From: Dichomitus squalens LYAD-421 SS1 | Lineage: Eukaryota > Basidiomycota > Agaricomycetes > Polyporales > Polyporaceae | NCBI RefSeq assembly: GCF_000275845.1 | Contig: NW_006766883.1 | Span: 1,263,163 to 1,327,162 of the forward strand | Direction of reading: 5' to 3' | DNA: 64,000 nucleotides | Part shown: positions 53,877 to 64,000 of the stretch, one piece after another | Numbering within the stretch: the stretch's first letter is position 1 | Layout: each line of letters opens with the position of its first letter | Position numbers and translations under genes: made by a program | The notes under the pieces: generated by a model | What the model was told of the DNA's origin: nothing | Seen by the model: only the letters and a program-made list of their open reading frames with translations | Database searches by the model: none

Positions 53877-56800
53877 ATGCAATCTCTTAGGTATTCGGGT
53901 TCCCGGACACGCCAGACCGACTACGGTATTGACGGCGATGAGGTCCACTATCCAACGCGTCCGGTGGATAAGGACAAGGCGGAGGGCGAGCTCGTTGTGA
54001 ACATCAAGAAAGCGACCAATCCAGAAGAGACCGCGCCCAAGCAGAAACACGTCCGCAGTGCGTATACTGGTCGTTCGCATGACCTTACCCCACGCTAAAG
54101 CCGGCTCAGAATGCATCGTCTATACCTGGGATTATCATTCGTCAATATCCTTCTGGACTGGACTCCGAGTGCAGCCCATTCTCTCCGATGAAGTGCAGAC
54201 ATTCAAGGCTCTCATCACGGTGCATAAGGTGCTACAAGAGGGGCACCCCGTGGTACGTGCACACCATCGCTGTCGGTTGGATGGAGGTAACAAGGCGGGT
54301 GCAGACAATCAAGGAAGCGCATGGACAGACTGGGTGGCTGGAGACTTGTGCAAGGACCGTCGGTCACGAAACCGCACGAGGTACGTCAGAGTCCGCCTGG
54401 TGCGCTACGCTCGAGCTCTGATGGTCTGTCTAGGATATGGCCCTCTCATCAGAACGTATGTACAGTTCCTCTTGGCCAAGCTGCGATTCCACAGGCTTCG
54501 TCCGGAGTTCAATGGTCTGTTCGAGTACGAAGAGTACATCACACTCAAGGGTATCGACGATCCAAATGAGGGGTGCGTCTACGCCCGACCTTTCCTATGG
54601 GTTACGCTTACATGACATGCTCAGTTATGAGACTATCTCGGATCTCATGGGGCTCCAGGACCAAATCGACTCGTTCCAGAGGATGATCTTCGCCCACTTC
54701 CGTCACTCCGCGAGCAACGAGTGCCGTATATCCGCTCTTGTGCCTCTCGTGAAGGAAAGCTGGGGTATCTACCGCTTCATCACCAGCATGCTTCGTGCGA
54801 TGCATCGACGTGGGTAGACCCTTCCTTCAAACGCATGCATGCAAGCCTGACCGTCCTCTAGGAACTAACGATATTGAGGCTCTGGAACCCCTGCGTGCCC
54901 GCTACAGTCAACAACACTATGCCCTTCGGAAATTCTACTACGAATGTTCCAACCTGAAGTATCTTACCGGATTGATTAATGTCCCGAAGCTTGGTCAAGT
55001 ACGTCTCTTGTCCGTTGTGGCTCCCTACTATCATGCTAACAGAACTCGCAGGAACCACCGAATCTCCTCGACAATGGGTCCGCCCCTGACCTCCCTGCTC
55101 GCCCTACCACCGCTACAGTCAAAACGCCTCCTCCCGCGGCTCCTGCGACGCCAGACGGCGTCAATGTGGCCGAGCAAGCTCGCATGCTCAAACAATACGA
55201 GGAGCAGCAGGCGGCACTCGTAGCTGCACGAGAAGAAGAGGAACGTCGTCGCAGGGAGCTTGAGGAGCAGCAACGGCGTGAGTTCGAGCAGCGGCAAGCC
55301 GAACAGGCTGAGAGGGAGAGGCTTGCACAGGAGCAGCTCGTGCAGCAGCAGATGCAGCAACAGATGATGCAATACAGCAACCAGGCTGCCCAGCAAATGC
55401 ACGATTTGGAGCGTGAACTGCTTGCCATGCGCGGTCAATACGAACGCGATCAGCTCATGCTAGAGCAGTACGACAGAGTAAGCTGGGATGTTGTCTCGCT
55501 GTAGCTGCATGTGCTCATACCGGGCAAACAGAGGGTTAAGGCGCTGGAAAGCGAGCTCAGCAGCGTCACTACGAACGTGAACTCGCAGCTTATGTCCAAA
55601 GACGAGCTCATCCGCCAGCTCCAGGAGCAGGTCGCGATGTGGCAGAAGAAGTACGAGGCGCTTGCCAAGCTCTACAGCCAACTCCGAACAGAACATCTGG
55701 AGATGCTATCGAAGTTCAAGCAGATGCAGCTCAAGGCAAACTCGGCTCAGGAGGCCATCGACAAGATGGAACGCATGGAGCGCGACCTCAAGGCGAAGAA
55801 CCTCGAGCTGGCCGATATGATCCGCGAGCGCGATCGTGCGCGTTTCGACCTCGACCGTCAGAAGTCTGCACACAAGGACGAGATTGACAGGTTGCGTCGC
55901 GAGATCAGCTTTGCGAACGAGCGTGCTGAAGACGCGACTCGTTCAAAGAGCTCGGAAGTGTCCGGTGTACTTGCAAAGTACAACCGCCAGCTCAACGAGC
56001 TCGAGGATTCTCTGCGGGTACGTGGACATGACATTAGATTTGAACGTAAGACTTATGGTTGCACAGGCCAAGCAATTGCAGATCGACGATCTTCTGTCCA
56101 AGCTCGACCATGCTACCACTGATCTGGATCGCCTGCGGGAGGAGAAGGACCAGGAGATTTCCCTCCTTCAGGAGGGCATGGATGCTACCATCCAGCAGCT
56201 CCAGGAAGCCCAGCAGGTATGTGAAGCCCCTCCATCTCTGTGCTTTGACTCTCAAAGCATTTGCAGAACCAAGGCCTCAACGAGGAAGCTACCAATGCTC
56301 AAATCGATACCTTGATTCTGGACAACAGGAAGAAATTGAACCAGATCATCGGTATGTCGACTAGCTTGCTTGCAACTGACGCCTATTGACGATACTCCTA
56401 CAGACTCTATCCTGAATGCATGCGTGGCGAAGGTCGACGAGGCCATCTACGAGCTAGAGTCGCCGGCGCAAGCTGGCAACTTGAACTCCACGCCCGAGTA
56501 CACTCTGTCTATGATCGAGAAGGCGATCAACAACGCGACCGACTTTGCCACTGTCTTCAACCTATATCTTGGAGGCGAGCCTGGTGGCGACCACGTCGAC
56601 GTGATCAAGGGCGCGAATGAACTTGCCCAGTCGCTCGCCGATGTCCTCATCAACACGAAGGGCATCACGCGTCTCGTCGACGACGAGGTCTCCGACAAGC
56701 TCATCAACGTCGCGAAGACTGCCGGCGACACCGGTCTCAGGACGTTTCTCAACCTCCAGTCGTACAAGCTCGATCTCATCCGTCAGCCTACCCAACGCAA

Positions 56801-57641
56801 GGAGGTCGCGATGCGGAACAACAGTGAAGTTCGCGGCGCGCTCTCAAAGCTCTCCGAGGTCGTCGACGGTCTCGTGCCGAAGGGCGGAAAGGCCGGCGCC
56901 GTCGCGAAGACGAACGGCGACCTGGGCGACCTCGTCGAGCAGGAGATGCTGAGCGCCGCGCAGGCAATCGAGGCTGCTACCGCGCGTCTCGAGCAGCTCC
57001 AGTCTCGCCAGCGCGACTCCTCCCGCTACAGCGCTGTCGACATCCAGGTCCACGACGCCATCCTCGCGTCCGCACTCGCTATCACCAACGCGATCGCGCG
57101 CCTCATCCAGGCCGCCACCGAGTCGCAGCAGGAGATCGTCGCTCAGGGCAAAGGGTCGAGCACGACCCAGCAGTTCTACAAGCGCAACAACCGCTGGACC
57201 GAGGGTCTTATCTCCGCCGCCCGCGCCGTCGCCTTCGCGACCAACCTGCTCATCGAGAGCGCAGACGGCGTACTCTCTGGCACGCACACCCTCGAGCAGC
57301 TCATCGTCGCCTCGAACGAGGTGGCCGCGGCGACTGCTCAGCTCGTTGCCGCGTCTCGCGTCAAGGCGAACCTGATGTCCAAGACCCAAGAGCGCCTGGA
57401 GCTCGCTGCCAAGGCCGTGACGGAGGCGTGCAAGGCGCTCGTCAAGCAGGTCAAAGCGATCGCCGCGAAGCAGGTGCAGGAGGAGGACGTCGACTACAAG
57501 AACATGGCCGTGCTCGAGTTCAAGCGGCGAGAGATGGAGCAGCAGGTCGAGATCCTGCGCCTCGAGAAGGAGCTCAACGCTGCGCGTCACCGCTTGGGCG
57601 CTATGCGCCGCGCAGGATACCACACGGATGAGACAGATTAG
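53877..57641 (+). CDS. SLA2: Endocytic adaptor Sla2/End4 (ANTH, coiled coil, I/LWEQ)
   Basis: Sla2 (human HIP1R) links clathrin-coated pits to actin: ANTH domain binds PI(4,5)P2, the coiled coil binds clathrin light chain and Sla1, and the C-terminal I/LWEQ (talin-HIP1) domain binds F-actin. From 53877 the ANTH exons give ELVVNIKKATNPEETAPKQK, CIVYTWDYHSSISFWTGL, FKALITVHKVLQEGHPV, WLETCARTVGHETARG, FNGLFEYEEYITLKGIDD, ISDLMGLQDQIDSFQRMIF, ISALVPLVKESWGIYRFIT and FYYECSNLKYLTGLI. A Pro linker (ATVKTPPPAAPATPDG) then a long coiled coil (55150-56340). The I/LWEQ part spans 56400-57641, with EAATARLEQLQSRQRD, VHDAILASALAITNAIARLI, FYKRNNRWTEGLISAARAV and LELAAKAVTEACKALVKQV. About ten introns, mostly 45-70 bases. 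Codon use in the last exon is strongly C-biased, as in well-expressed genes. About 1,040 residues, as in the family. Confidence 0.93.
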
Positions 57642-58186
57642 TGAGCAGGGGAACGATGCGATTGGAATACTCACCTTCGATGACGAACGTATACCGGAAT
57701 TACCTTGTATGTACTTGCTTGCTTCGTCCAATGCTGACGGGAATGCACTCTTCGTATATCCTTTATCACCGTTATGGATTGACTCATGTATTCAACGGAG
57801 GATGACAGCCGGCGCGAGTGGTATGTAAGTAGTACAGTCGCGCAGGCATGAGTGAGAAACCATGAGCCCGAGCAACAACAGCAGACAACAGCAGGGGTGC
57901 ATATGCATGAGTATATGACGATGGCCAGCAATTGTGCGGAGACGAGATGTTCTAGTAATTACGGCGGTACCAGCAAAAAATTGCAGCAGAGCGTAGACTA
58001 TGTGCAAAAGGGTACCACGAAGCAGAGGTGGTGTGAGGTGTATGGTAGGGAATAAAGAGATATAGATAGAAACGAAGGGAAGGGGATGAATGACAAGGAA
58101 AGCGAACGAGTGGGCGGCCTCCGGCGGCATCCAAGAGCGACGGCGGGAGGCGAGCAAGAGGCCAAGCACAGGGTGCAAGAGCTATG
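57642..58186. other. Convergent 3' region, SLA2 / Ser-Pro-rich gene
   Basis: About 545 bases between convergent gene ends. No gene seen. Confidence 0.5.
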
Positions 58187-61100
58187 TTACACATAGAAGG
58201 CACTGTCCATGCTCCGGACGGTATCGAACGAGCTCTTCCCGCGGTCCATGTCCAGGAAGCTGTCCTCCATCGTGGGCGACTCGGGAGCAGACTCGACCTC
58301 CTTGTCGGAGCCGTTCTCGGCCGACAGGTCGAACTCGTCCTCGATGTCAAGGAAGGAAGGCTTCTTCATGAGCGACCTCCGCGCGATGTTCTTCTGCCGA
58401 TCGAACGAACTCGGGGGGCGCGAGCCCACCGTCGTCGTGGTATCAGTAGACTCCTGGCGCCGCGACTTCATGGGACGCATGGGCGGTGGCGAAAGCGGGT
58501 TCATAGGAACGACGCTCGCGCGATGGGACGTTGTTTGCTCGACCTCGTTCAGATCGTATCGCGAAGGACGGCGCCGAGGCGGTGGCGGGAGACTCGCCGC
58601 CGGTATCTCCGGGGAGTGCGTGGCCGACGTGAAGCCCGCGGGCGAAGCCGGGGGAGTGGACAGCGGGCCTTGCGAGGTCGACGGGCGGGTGCTCAGGGGA
58701 GGCGGCTTGTTGAGGGGCTTGGTGAGCACGGAGGCAGCTCGCGTCGGACCGCCGCGCACAAGATCCATGAGCGCGGCCTTCTGGGGAGACGGCTTGGTCG
58801 GCGACGGCCTGGAACTGATCGACGTCTTGGAAGAGAGGATGGACGGTCCCCTGTTGAGGCCAACCTTGTCGCCGAACGCCAGAGTGCCGGTGGACTGGCT
58901 CGAGAGCACAGAGTTCGAGCGCGATCGGGATGCACCCGGCAGAGGGCTGTACGTCAAACCAAAATCGCCCGGGTGCAAATCGAGCATTGGCTTCCGGCCC
59001 GAATACTCCGGCTCAGGTTCTGGCACTGCACGTACGGACGTGTCTGGCTCCTCGTCCTCCAGCTTCTCCGCGAGCTTGATCTGCTCGGCTGGCGACATGA
59101 TGTACTGTGGAACATACTCCGTCTGCGACAGCCTCTTGTCCTCGCTACCTCGCGACTGGCTCCCGTCCTCCCATATCGACGAAGGGGATATGCAGGCGTT
59201 CCGCGTCATGAACGATAGCCCACCACCCGCCGTACCAAAGGACATCGTGATGGCCTCCACACCAGAAGACGACGACGGTCGCGTGTCGCTCTCGAAGCTG
59301 AAGACAGAACGCTTGTCGTCCACGTCAGCAGGGACCGCAGGACCGTGCGAAGATGTGCTTCTCCGTGTGCTGGACCCAGAGAAAAGCCGTTTCCTCGGGC
59401 TTGCGACGTTACCTCGACGTGGTTCCACAATCGGAGAGGAGGGGGTAGGAAGAGGGTCGGCACTCGCAGAGGGGTGGTTGCTAGACGAGCGCAAGCCAGG
59501 GAACGGTCGGGGAATGCCACGAGGTGTATGGAAGGACCGCTGTTTACGCGGAGTCTTGGCTGCATGGGCTGAGGCGTGACCGCTGCCGTGACTGTTCACA
59601 TCGTCGGGAGGGCCGGACACAGTAGAATTTAGGCTCGTCGCCGAATGTCTCTGAGAAAAGTTCTGCTGTGACGACATCTTCTTCAGTAGCTTCGCAGCCT
59701 TGGGTGAGATATCGCCGTGAATGGCGGTGGGAACCGGGGGGAATTTGCTCAGTGGAGAAGGCAAACTCGTGTCGACGTCCCCGGCTATGGGACTCAGATC
59801 TCCGTCGAGGATATACGTATTCCGGTTCTTTCGAGCCTTCCCCTTCGGTGGTTCGCGAACCGTTGCCTCAAATGGACCCAGGTCGTAATGGCCATTCAGC
59901 AGCTGAGAGATAGGATCATCGTCATCCAGATCATGAAGGTCTACACTAGGTGCAAAATTCAGGCTCGATGAACTCGATGACGCCCTGAATTCTAAGGGAG
60001 AGAGACCATAAGGAGATGACGGCAGAGGTGGATGGTGAGATGGGGTAGGCGGGAGGCCGCTTGTAGGTGGCGCAGGGGCAGGAGACGCAGGGAGCCGAGA
60101 GGAGGATGCTTTCCGAGATAGCGGCGGTCGTGGAGAGCTAGGAGAGACGGGGAAATTCGAGGTCGTAGACGTAGTGCGCTGGCGACTGAACACTACCGGT
60201 GATGGAGAAGGGGTGTTGGAGGATGACGGGGAGGATGAACCTGACTCCTTGCGACGGGGCTGTAGCGGAGGAGTCGGCTGACCTAAATTGGGAATCGCGG
60301 GGGGATGGCTCGGTGGATAATCTATAGCACCGACGGTCGCTCCTCTAGGCCGACCGAGGGCGGGACTAGACCGCTTGCGAGCTATGTGCATTCCGACGCC
60401 GCTTGGAGGCTCCCTCAATCGGCTTCTGAAGTCATTCTGCGTGACAGTCGAATTCGAAGAATTTGATCCAGAGGGCGTCTTCGTCCGACGTGTCCGATGT
60501 GCTTGCAGAGGAGGGCTCGCCGGCCCATTGGCATAATACTGATCGTTGGTCTGCGTGAGATCATGGGCAGAACGACTGTACGAGGCGGCTGGATCAGTAC
60601 ATCAGCATGTCGGAAAAATCGTTTTCAAGGGCATACCTAGCCGTGGGCGACCGTGCAAACGAGCTTGTGGACAGCGGAGATAAGACCTGTGAGTCGGAAT
60701 AATTGCCATGGGAATTGGACGAGGACGATCCGTATGAGACTCGGTTGGTCATTGGCGGGGGTATATCTGGCCGCTTATGCTGTGGATCGAGCATGGAGGA
60801 GTCAGAGTACACGGATAGTCTGTTGGGGTCCTGCGGCATAGGATGCATGATTATTCCACCCGAAGCGAAGGGGTCGACCTCGGAGAAGGTCATCACAGAG
60901 TGTTGGTAGGAGAACCTATCTCGAGGGTGATCGGACGGCGTGCGGGGCTCCGAATGTGGCTCTGAAGCGGCATCAAAATCGTACTCTGAGGACCGCACCG
61001 TCGAGACAGACTTGGCTGGAGGCCGGTTGGTGTAGAAAGGTGCGCGGTCCACAGGGGCCGGGGAAGCGACCCCGCTGTTCCCGGACCCGGGACGCGACTT

Positions 61101-61707
61101 GGCGTAGTGAGAGGGAGGTAAAGGGGACGGGGGATCTTGGATCGTCAGGGAGGGAAGCTTCTTGGACTTGAAGCCGATTGCGGAAGCGAGAGTGTTGAAC
61201 TTGAGGGCCGGGATCGCATCTTTTGGTTTTGAAGAAGTGCTGGACGTAGTCGACGGGTACTTCTCATCTTCGTCACCGAGGCCCGAGGGTGCACGACTGG
61301 GGTGAAGGGGATCCTTGGAGGACTTTGAGCGCGACCACCACGGCCTGCTTGGAGCGTTGGACTGTACGGCCGGACGCATAAGAGGAAGGAAAGAAAAAGG
61401 AGTGTGTTTCTCTGGAGTCGGACTGATAACAGGTACAGCTGGAGTCGGCGTTCGGAACGACTGATTTGGAGGAGGCGGAGCAGGCAGCTGAGTTGCTGCT
61501 GCGAGGGGGACGCACCGGAGAACTGGCGACGTTCACGACATAGAGGTGTGGATGGAGGTTATGCCGTGGCAGAGAGGAGGGAGAGCGGGAAGGGGAGACT
61601 GCGCTCAGAGGAGACCTGGCAGAGGCAGACGGAGAGCCCGAGCCCGTCGCCACGGCGGATGTCGACCAGTCTGTATACAGCAAGCGCCCGTTCGCATCAC
61701 CACTCAT
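58187..61707 (-). CDS. Long Ser/Pro-rich unknown protein
   Basis: Three exons. Exon 1 starts at 61707 (SGDANGRLLYTDWSTSAVAT) and ends near 61549 after HNLHPHLYV. A 49-base intron leads to LPAPPPPNQSFRTPTPAVPV, KPWWSRSK-like basic sequence and ALKFNTLASAIGFKSKKLP. A second intron (about 60575-60633) hides an apparent stop at 60594 and joins ARSPTA-SRSAHDLTQTNDQ. The last exon is one frame of about 780 codons: LSPLEFRASSSS, DLHDLDDDDPISQLLNGHYD, NRNTYILDGDLSPIAGDV, ISPKAAKLLKKMSSQQNF, KRSVFSFESDTRPSSSSGV, EYVPQYIMSPAEQIKLAEKL, PQKAALMDLVRGGPTRAASV, RYDLNEVEQTTSHRAS and an acidic end (FLDIEDEFDLSAENGSDKE). No catalytic domain; largely disordered, with many SP/TP sites for proline-directed kinases. 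The short conserved-looking islands suggest a scaffold or signalling protein. Function unknown. Confidence 0.75.
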
Positions 61708-63918
61708 TGAAATCACGCTTATGTAAACCTCCTTGTCGTCCCTCGCTGCTTTTCCTGACGGGATCGACAGACGACACACAGCTTATCAACTAACCATCTC
61801 ATCTCCCTCCTCCTCCTCATCCGACGACAAGCTCGCCGTCCACGCTCGGTGTGGGCTCATTGTGCTCGACACCGCTCTCACCAGACGCGCCCCATTGTTC
61901 ACAAGCCGGACTCGTTCATAGCGCCAATCGACGCCGCCAATCAAACCCATATCAGCTCGCGGCTCCCTCTTCTGGACAAAATGTCTCCGAGCGAGTGGTC
62001 AGGCGGCTGCCTCAGGGTCGGCCAATCTCATTCGTCTCTCGGCCACGTTGATGTGCCTCACTGGGTCAATGTCACGCCGTGCTGCCGGACCGAGCTCTCC
62101 GCGAACATAAGTAGATAAGTATATAACGCGATATGGCCCTACCCCGCGAGTTGTTTGTCGGCTTCCCCACACTTGAGTTTGTGAAGAGATGATCTACAAT
62201 CCGTTCCAATGATACCCCCGCCCCAACCCAAACAGCCTCCGGCATTACCACATCGCAAAGTTTGCTAACGCTCATTGCGGTCCACCGATGGACGCGTGCG
62301 CAAGCCGTTCACATGGACTGCTTGTAGCGCCACCTGCCGGGCCCGGCTCGTACGCCACGTTCGTCGACATTGACACCACAGGGTCGACATTGACACCACA
62401 GGGTCGACATTGACACCACAGGGCCAGCGTTAGCTCATGCTCAGCAACCCGCTTGGCACGACGCAAACACCCCTAGGGGCGTTGTGACCGCACCAGCAAT
62501 AGACTTTCGGTGCCGCAGGAACGCACCAGAACCCTAGAAGCCCGGGCGTCGGGGCGCGCCGTCCACAGGCATGGAAACCCCTGCGCGTACCTCAGCGCGG
62601 AGGGGGTTAAAGAGACCGGCTCCGAAGTCGTTTCACGGATAGTTCCTTTAATGCGTGCGGTTGTGGACAGCTGAACGCGACCGCCGTGCTTGTTCGGAAG
62701 AATGGAGAAAAATTTACTGCACAACATTCAAAACGGGCACATCCTGGGACGCTGGGACGGGCTGCGCCGAGTGCGGTGCGAACTCTATGATGTCCCAGCG
62801 AATCATCCTTGCAGACATCAATAGCTCTATACGCGCGTGTAACGCCGAAACAACCACTCTCAGACGCGTCGGTCCTAAAGAATAGCGTACTCACTACCGA
62901 GTCATCGGAAACTCGGCGTCGAGAGGAAGACAATAGCAAATCTGCATCTTCGCATTGTGAATTAGGCAACTGTTGGGCCAGAAGCGGCGAAGCAGATGCT
63001 TCGCCTTTAGCACTCATCATCTTCCCATAACATGACTTGCTGCCGTGAGACTAACCGGCACAAGCAGGTCAGCACCGGCGTTCGACCCTTGGCCACATGC
63101 AAGGCTGACAGATGATCGACAGTCCTTGTTCACGAGAGTCTGCACGTGTGGATGCAGTACGCTCAAGGCCCCTGCGACGCCACATGAGCGCGGTCCCACC
63201 CGGACGTGCACAACGAGCGTTGTGGCCGATTGGAAGTACTCTCGTAAAAGACGCAATAGAGCACAGGGGCCATCAGGCGTACTGCTCGCAACACCCAACC
63301 TTCAATCAGAGCGTCCTGATAGAACATTCGGCACCCCTAATCGGGGCAATCTATGTCTGAAGTCCCGGACTCAATCAAGCCACCACCGACGGCGGAGATC
63401 CAGGCAACTCGACGGTTGTACGTCAAGATCGAGCGGCAATACAACTTACCGTATAACCCCCGTTCGTCAGTGCGCGGGGGCACATTTGAGACACGAAGAA
63501 GGGACTATTGGCGCCGAAAAGGTGGCCATAGCGGCGCGCCACGGACGTAAAGAGGCCTGAATGTATATACTGTATGGCAGACAGAAAAAGGGCCAAGTGA
63601 ATTCGGACGCCGCTGGTGGCCGCCAGGGAAAATCCGTACAAGGACTGCGAACGCGGTCAACTGCACTGCTCGAAAGATGGTATCTGTCCACTAGAATATA
63701 TAAATAGGCGGAGATATCAGCGTTGGATCCCACAAGGATATCACTTGCATTCACAGTAGACCACCCACTTGGAAGGCTGGCTACAAGAGGAATGCAAGGG
63801 GTTTGAGGCGATGATACCATATCTGAATATAAGGTACCTTGAGCGTTCATCTGTTACTGTTTCGTCTCATGCGCGAAGTACGGAGCAGTATCAGATCCCG
63901 ACGTACAACATCGTTTCG
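61708..63918. other. Gene-poor region with a 20-bp tandem repeat
   Basis: About 2.2 kb. The longest frames (for example minus 62607-63020) lack family features or biased composition. It includes the promoter of the Ser/Pro-rich gene and the three-copy tandem repeat at 62363-62422. No RNA gene seen. Confidence 0.5.
62363..62422. repeat. Three-copy 20-bp tandem repeat
   Basis: The unit GGGTCGACATTGACACCACA occurs at 62381-62400 and 62401-62420, and its last 18 bases also at 62363-62380; a further GG follows at 62421-62422. Copies are identical, so the array is young or kept uniform. It has no spacers, so it is not a CRISPR array. It may vary in copy number between strains. Confidence 0.9.
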
Positions 63919-64000
63919 TCAGCCCAGTGACGCCCACACATCTTCTTCGTCGCGCTCCTGGGCCGCCTGCACTGCTCGCGGCATGTCCGACATCGGCGCG
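63919..64000 (-). CDS. 3' end of a gene cut by the window edge
   Basis: Minus-strand frame from the window edge to a TGA at 63919-63921 reads MPRAVQAAQERDEEDVWASL before a final Gly. The acidic, helical ending looks like a true protein C-terminus, while the other frames do not. Only about 26 residues are in view, so no product can be named. Confidence 0.4.
   Translation of the reverse strand, partial: APMSDMPRAVQAAQERDEEDVWASLG

Noticed and set aside
56844..57731. 295-codon minus-strand frame
   Set aside because: Antisense shadow of the strongly biased last exon of SLA2. Leu/Asp/Val repeats reflect the reverse of Ala/Val/Glu codons.
58209..59579. 456-codon plus-strand frame
   Set aside because: It lies opposite the Ser/Pro-rich exon and its composition mirrors that gene's codon bias. 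No own features.
60594..60596. Stop codon splitting the Ser/Pro-rich gene in two
   Set aside because: A GTATGC donor and CGTACAG acceptor remove it with frame kept, giving a single protein.
62363..62422. CRISPR array
   Set aside because: Copies are directly adjacent with no spacers, and the genome is eukaryotic.

Overview
This is a gene-dense stretch of a filamentous fungal genome, almost certainly a basidiomycete of the Agaricomycetes. The evidence is GC-rich coding sequence, many introns of about 45-70 bases with GT...AG ends and CTRAY-like branch sites, and protein families typical of mushroom-forming fungi: a GPI-anchored PLC-like protein, single-pass membrane proteins with a Gly-rich helix, a basidiomycete-type GCM/FAR1-like DNA-binding protein, and long Ser/Pro-rich proteins. 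An order-level placement such as Polyporales is only a guess. I support 28 genes, the last cut by the window edge. Joined-exon models were built by eye from splice sites and family conservation, so single exon borders may be off by a few codons.

Layout. 1-6.1 kb (+): a secreted PLC-like phosphodiesterase, a predicted zinc/AT-hook transcription factor, and the ribosome-biogenesis factor UTP11. 6.4-12.7 kb (-): the VHS-GAT protein LSB5, mitochondrial seryl-tRNA synthetase and a cytochrome P450. 13.1-16.0 kb (+): replication factor C subunit RFC4, with two MCB-type boxes just upstream, and the cytosolic Fe-S assembly ATPase CFD1. 16-18.3 kb holds no recognisable gene but carries a 453-bp non-autonomous DNA transposon (MITE). 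18.3-27 kb: an RRM-containing Ser-rich protein (+), a single-pass membrane protein (-), and a convergent pair made of an epoxide hydrolase (+) and a staphylococcal-type lipase (-). 27.6-41 kb: a large multi-RRM protein (-), RNA polymerase subunit RPB6 (+), a Hst3/Hst4-class sirtuin, a class I methyltransferase, a secreted RNase T2 and the meiotic recombinase DMC1 (all -). 41.3-53.6 kb: an uncharacterised acidic-repeat protein head to head with DMC1, the TFIIIB subunit BDP1, an unknown protein with a C-terminal CxxC pair, a large unknown membrane protein, a small unknown protein and the COX assembly factor SURF1. 53.9-64 kb: the endocytic adaptor SLA2 (+), a long Ser/Pro-rich unknown protein (-), a 2.2-kb gene-poor stretch with a 3 x 20-bp tandem repeat, and the 3' end of one more gene.

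The genes are mostly unrelated housekeeping functions, as is usual in fungal chromosomes: replication and recombination (RFC4, DMC1, sirtuin), transcription (RPB6, BDP1), translation and ribosome assembly (UTP11, SerRS), Fe-S and respiratory assembly (CFD1, SURF1), and endocytosis (LSB5, SLA2; both act with the actin patch machinery in yeast). I see no secondary-metabolite cluster, CRISPR array, rRNA or tRNA. The most notable items are the MITE with its subterminal repeats, several lineage-specific proteins without known function, and a P450 whose I-helix resembles the CYP7/CYP8 type. I did not find a convincing new multi-gene system.
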